This document shows positions 63,525 to 64,000 of a stretch of DNA of 64,000 bases, in pieces. Source of the DNA: Amycolatopsis jejuensis (GTDB lineage Bacteria > Actinomycetota > Actinomycetes > Mycobacteriales > Pseudonocardiaceae). The position numbers were made by a program, and so were the translations under genes. How positions within the stretch are numbered: position 1 is the first letter of the stretch; each line of letters begins with the position of its first letter. Location of the stretch: contig NZ_JNYZ01000004.1 of NCBI RefSeq assembly GCF_000717335.1, positions 310,001-374,000 of the forward strand. Direction: 5' to 3'. Below the pieces are notes generated by a model. That model was given only the letters and a program-made list of their open reading frames with translations. It was not told where the DNA came from and did not search any database.

Positions 63525-64000
63525 TTACAGCGCACCGATCGCCTCACAAGCCTTGCGCACCCCGGCACCGTACGCCGGATCCGCCTGACCGCAGTTCGCG
63601 ATATGCCGCTCCACCGTTTCTTTACGGGCACCCTTGATCGCCCGCGCGGTGTTCTCGAAAAGCCGCTGCTGCTCCGCTTCGCCGAGGAGCCGGAAAAGAT
63701 CACCCGGCTGCTGGAAGTAATTGTCGTCATCCGCGCGGTAATCGAAATGATCCGCGACATCACCGACCGTCTGCGCAGGTTCGGCGTACTGCGGCTGCTC
63801 GGCCCAGCGGCCGAAGGTGTTCGGCTCGACACCGGGTACCCCGCCCTGGTTGCCGTCGACCCGCATGGCGCCGTCGCGGTGGTAGGTGTTGACCAGCGTG
63901 GCCCCGCGCGGGTAGTTGACCGGGATCTGGTGGTGGTTCACCCCGAGCCGGTACCGCGTCGCGTCGCCATACGAAAACAGCCTGCCCTGCAACATCTTGT
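63525..64000 (-). CDS. Catalase, C-terminal part (5' end beyond the right edge)
   Basis: About 158 residues are visible. They begin in the heme-ligand region ([18 protein letters not shown], with the proximal Tyr in FSYGD) and continue through [12 protein letters not shown] to the helical C-terminus ending [10 protein letters not shown]. This is a monofunctional small-subunit heme catalase. The start lies outside the window. Confidence 0.95.
   Translation of the reverse strand, partial: KMLQGRLFSYGDATRYRLGVNHHQIPVNYPRGATLVNTYHRDGAMRVDGNQGGVPGVEPNTFGRWAEQPQYAEPAQTVGDVADHFDYRADDDNYFQQPGDLFRLLGEAEQQRLFENTARAIKGARKETVERHIANCGQADPAYGAGVRKACEAIGAL

Overview
The window is high-GC (roughly 70%) actinobacterial chromosome. 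The gene content and style (type VII/ESX secretion genes with long Gly/Pro-rich substrates, GTG starts, leaderless promoters, a near-perfect 'GTGAAGGGAACC' intergenic hairpin, paired Baeyer-Villiger monooxygenases) point to Pseudonocardiales, most likely Amycolatopsis or a close relative. The genus is an inference from gene content, not a measured assignment.

Layout. Bases 1-45,300 are one ESX (type VII secretion) island. A long minus-strand operon starts at 19,679. It encodes four small WXG100-like proteins, a 1,015-aa protein with 16 degenerate helical repeats, a Pro/Gly-rich helical protein, a YbaB/EbfC protein and a further WXG100-like protein. It ends in a giant protein (more than 4,000 codons) that runs off the left edge. 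That protein carries a CpnT/WXG100-type N-terminus, repeat linkers, a complete SecA-like motor, a Fic-like domain, an HExxH metalloprotease-like domain and a DXD glycosyltransferase-like domain, so it looks like a multi-effector toxin exported by ESX. It is interrupted by an apparent one-base frameshift near 10,055. The core apparatus lies next to it: eccB and eccD (minus) diverge from a three-ATPase eccC (plus). Two tandem alpha/beta hydrolases follow, one with four EF-hands. A second minus-strand operon (43,458 to 30,446) holds two LuxR/LAL regulators, a beta-helix plus EccA-type AAA protein, a proline-rich protein with an ADP-ribosyltransferase-like C-terminus, and mycosin (mycP). A WXG-type lytic transglycosylase and its small partner (45,287 to 43,774) close the island. 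No eccE is visible.

Bases 45,586-55,512 are accessory genes: a small secreted Gly-rich peptide; a TetR regulator with a DrrAB-like ABC exporter behind a perfect 20-bp palindrome; a small secreted aromatic-rich protein; two Baeyer-Villiger-type monooxygenases flanking a TetR/LysR pair; a cytochrome P450 remnant abutting an XRE-cupin remnant; and an ArsR/CPBP-protease pair. Bases 55,566-58,280 hold a stand-alone trpBA pair followed by a GntR/UTRA regulator, with two matching operator-like sites in the trpB promoter. Bases 58,254-62,784 hold a PucR regulator diverging from a CoA-acylating semialdehyde dehydrogenase and an omega-aminotransferase (beta-alanine/pyrimidine-type catabolism). A Cys-rich MarR regulator and the C-terminal part of a catalase finish the window.

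How the parts may work together (inference): EccB/C/D and MycP export WXG100-like substrates and the giant toxin. The transglycosylase would locally open peptidoglycan. The beta-helix AAA protein would replace the usual EccA chaperone ATPase, and the two LAL regulators would control the accessory operon.
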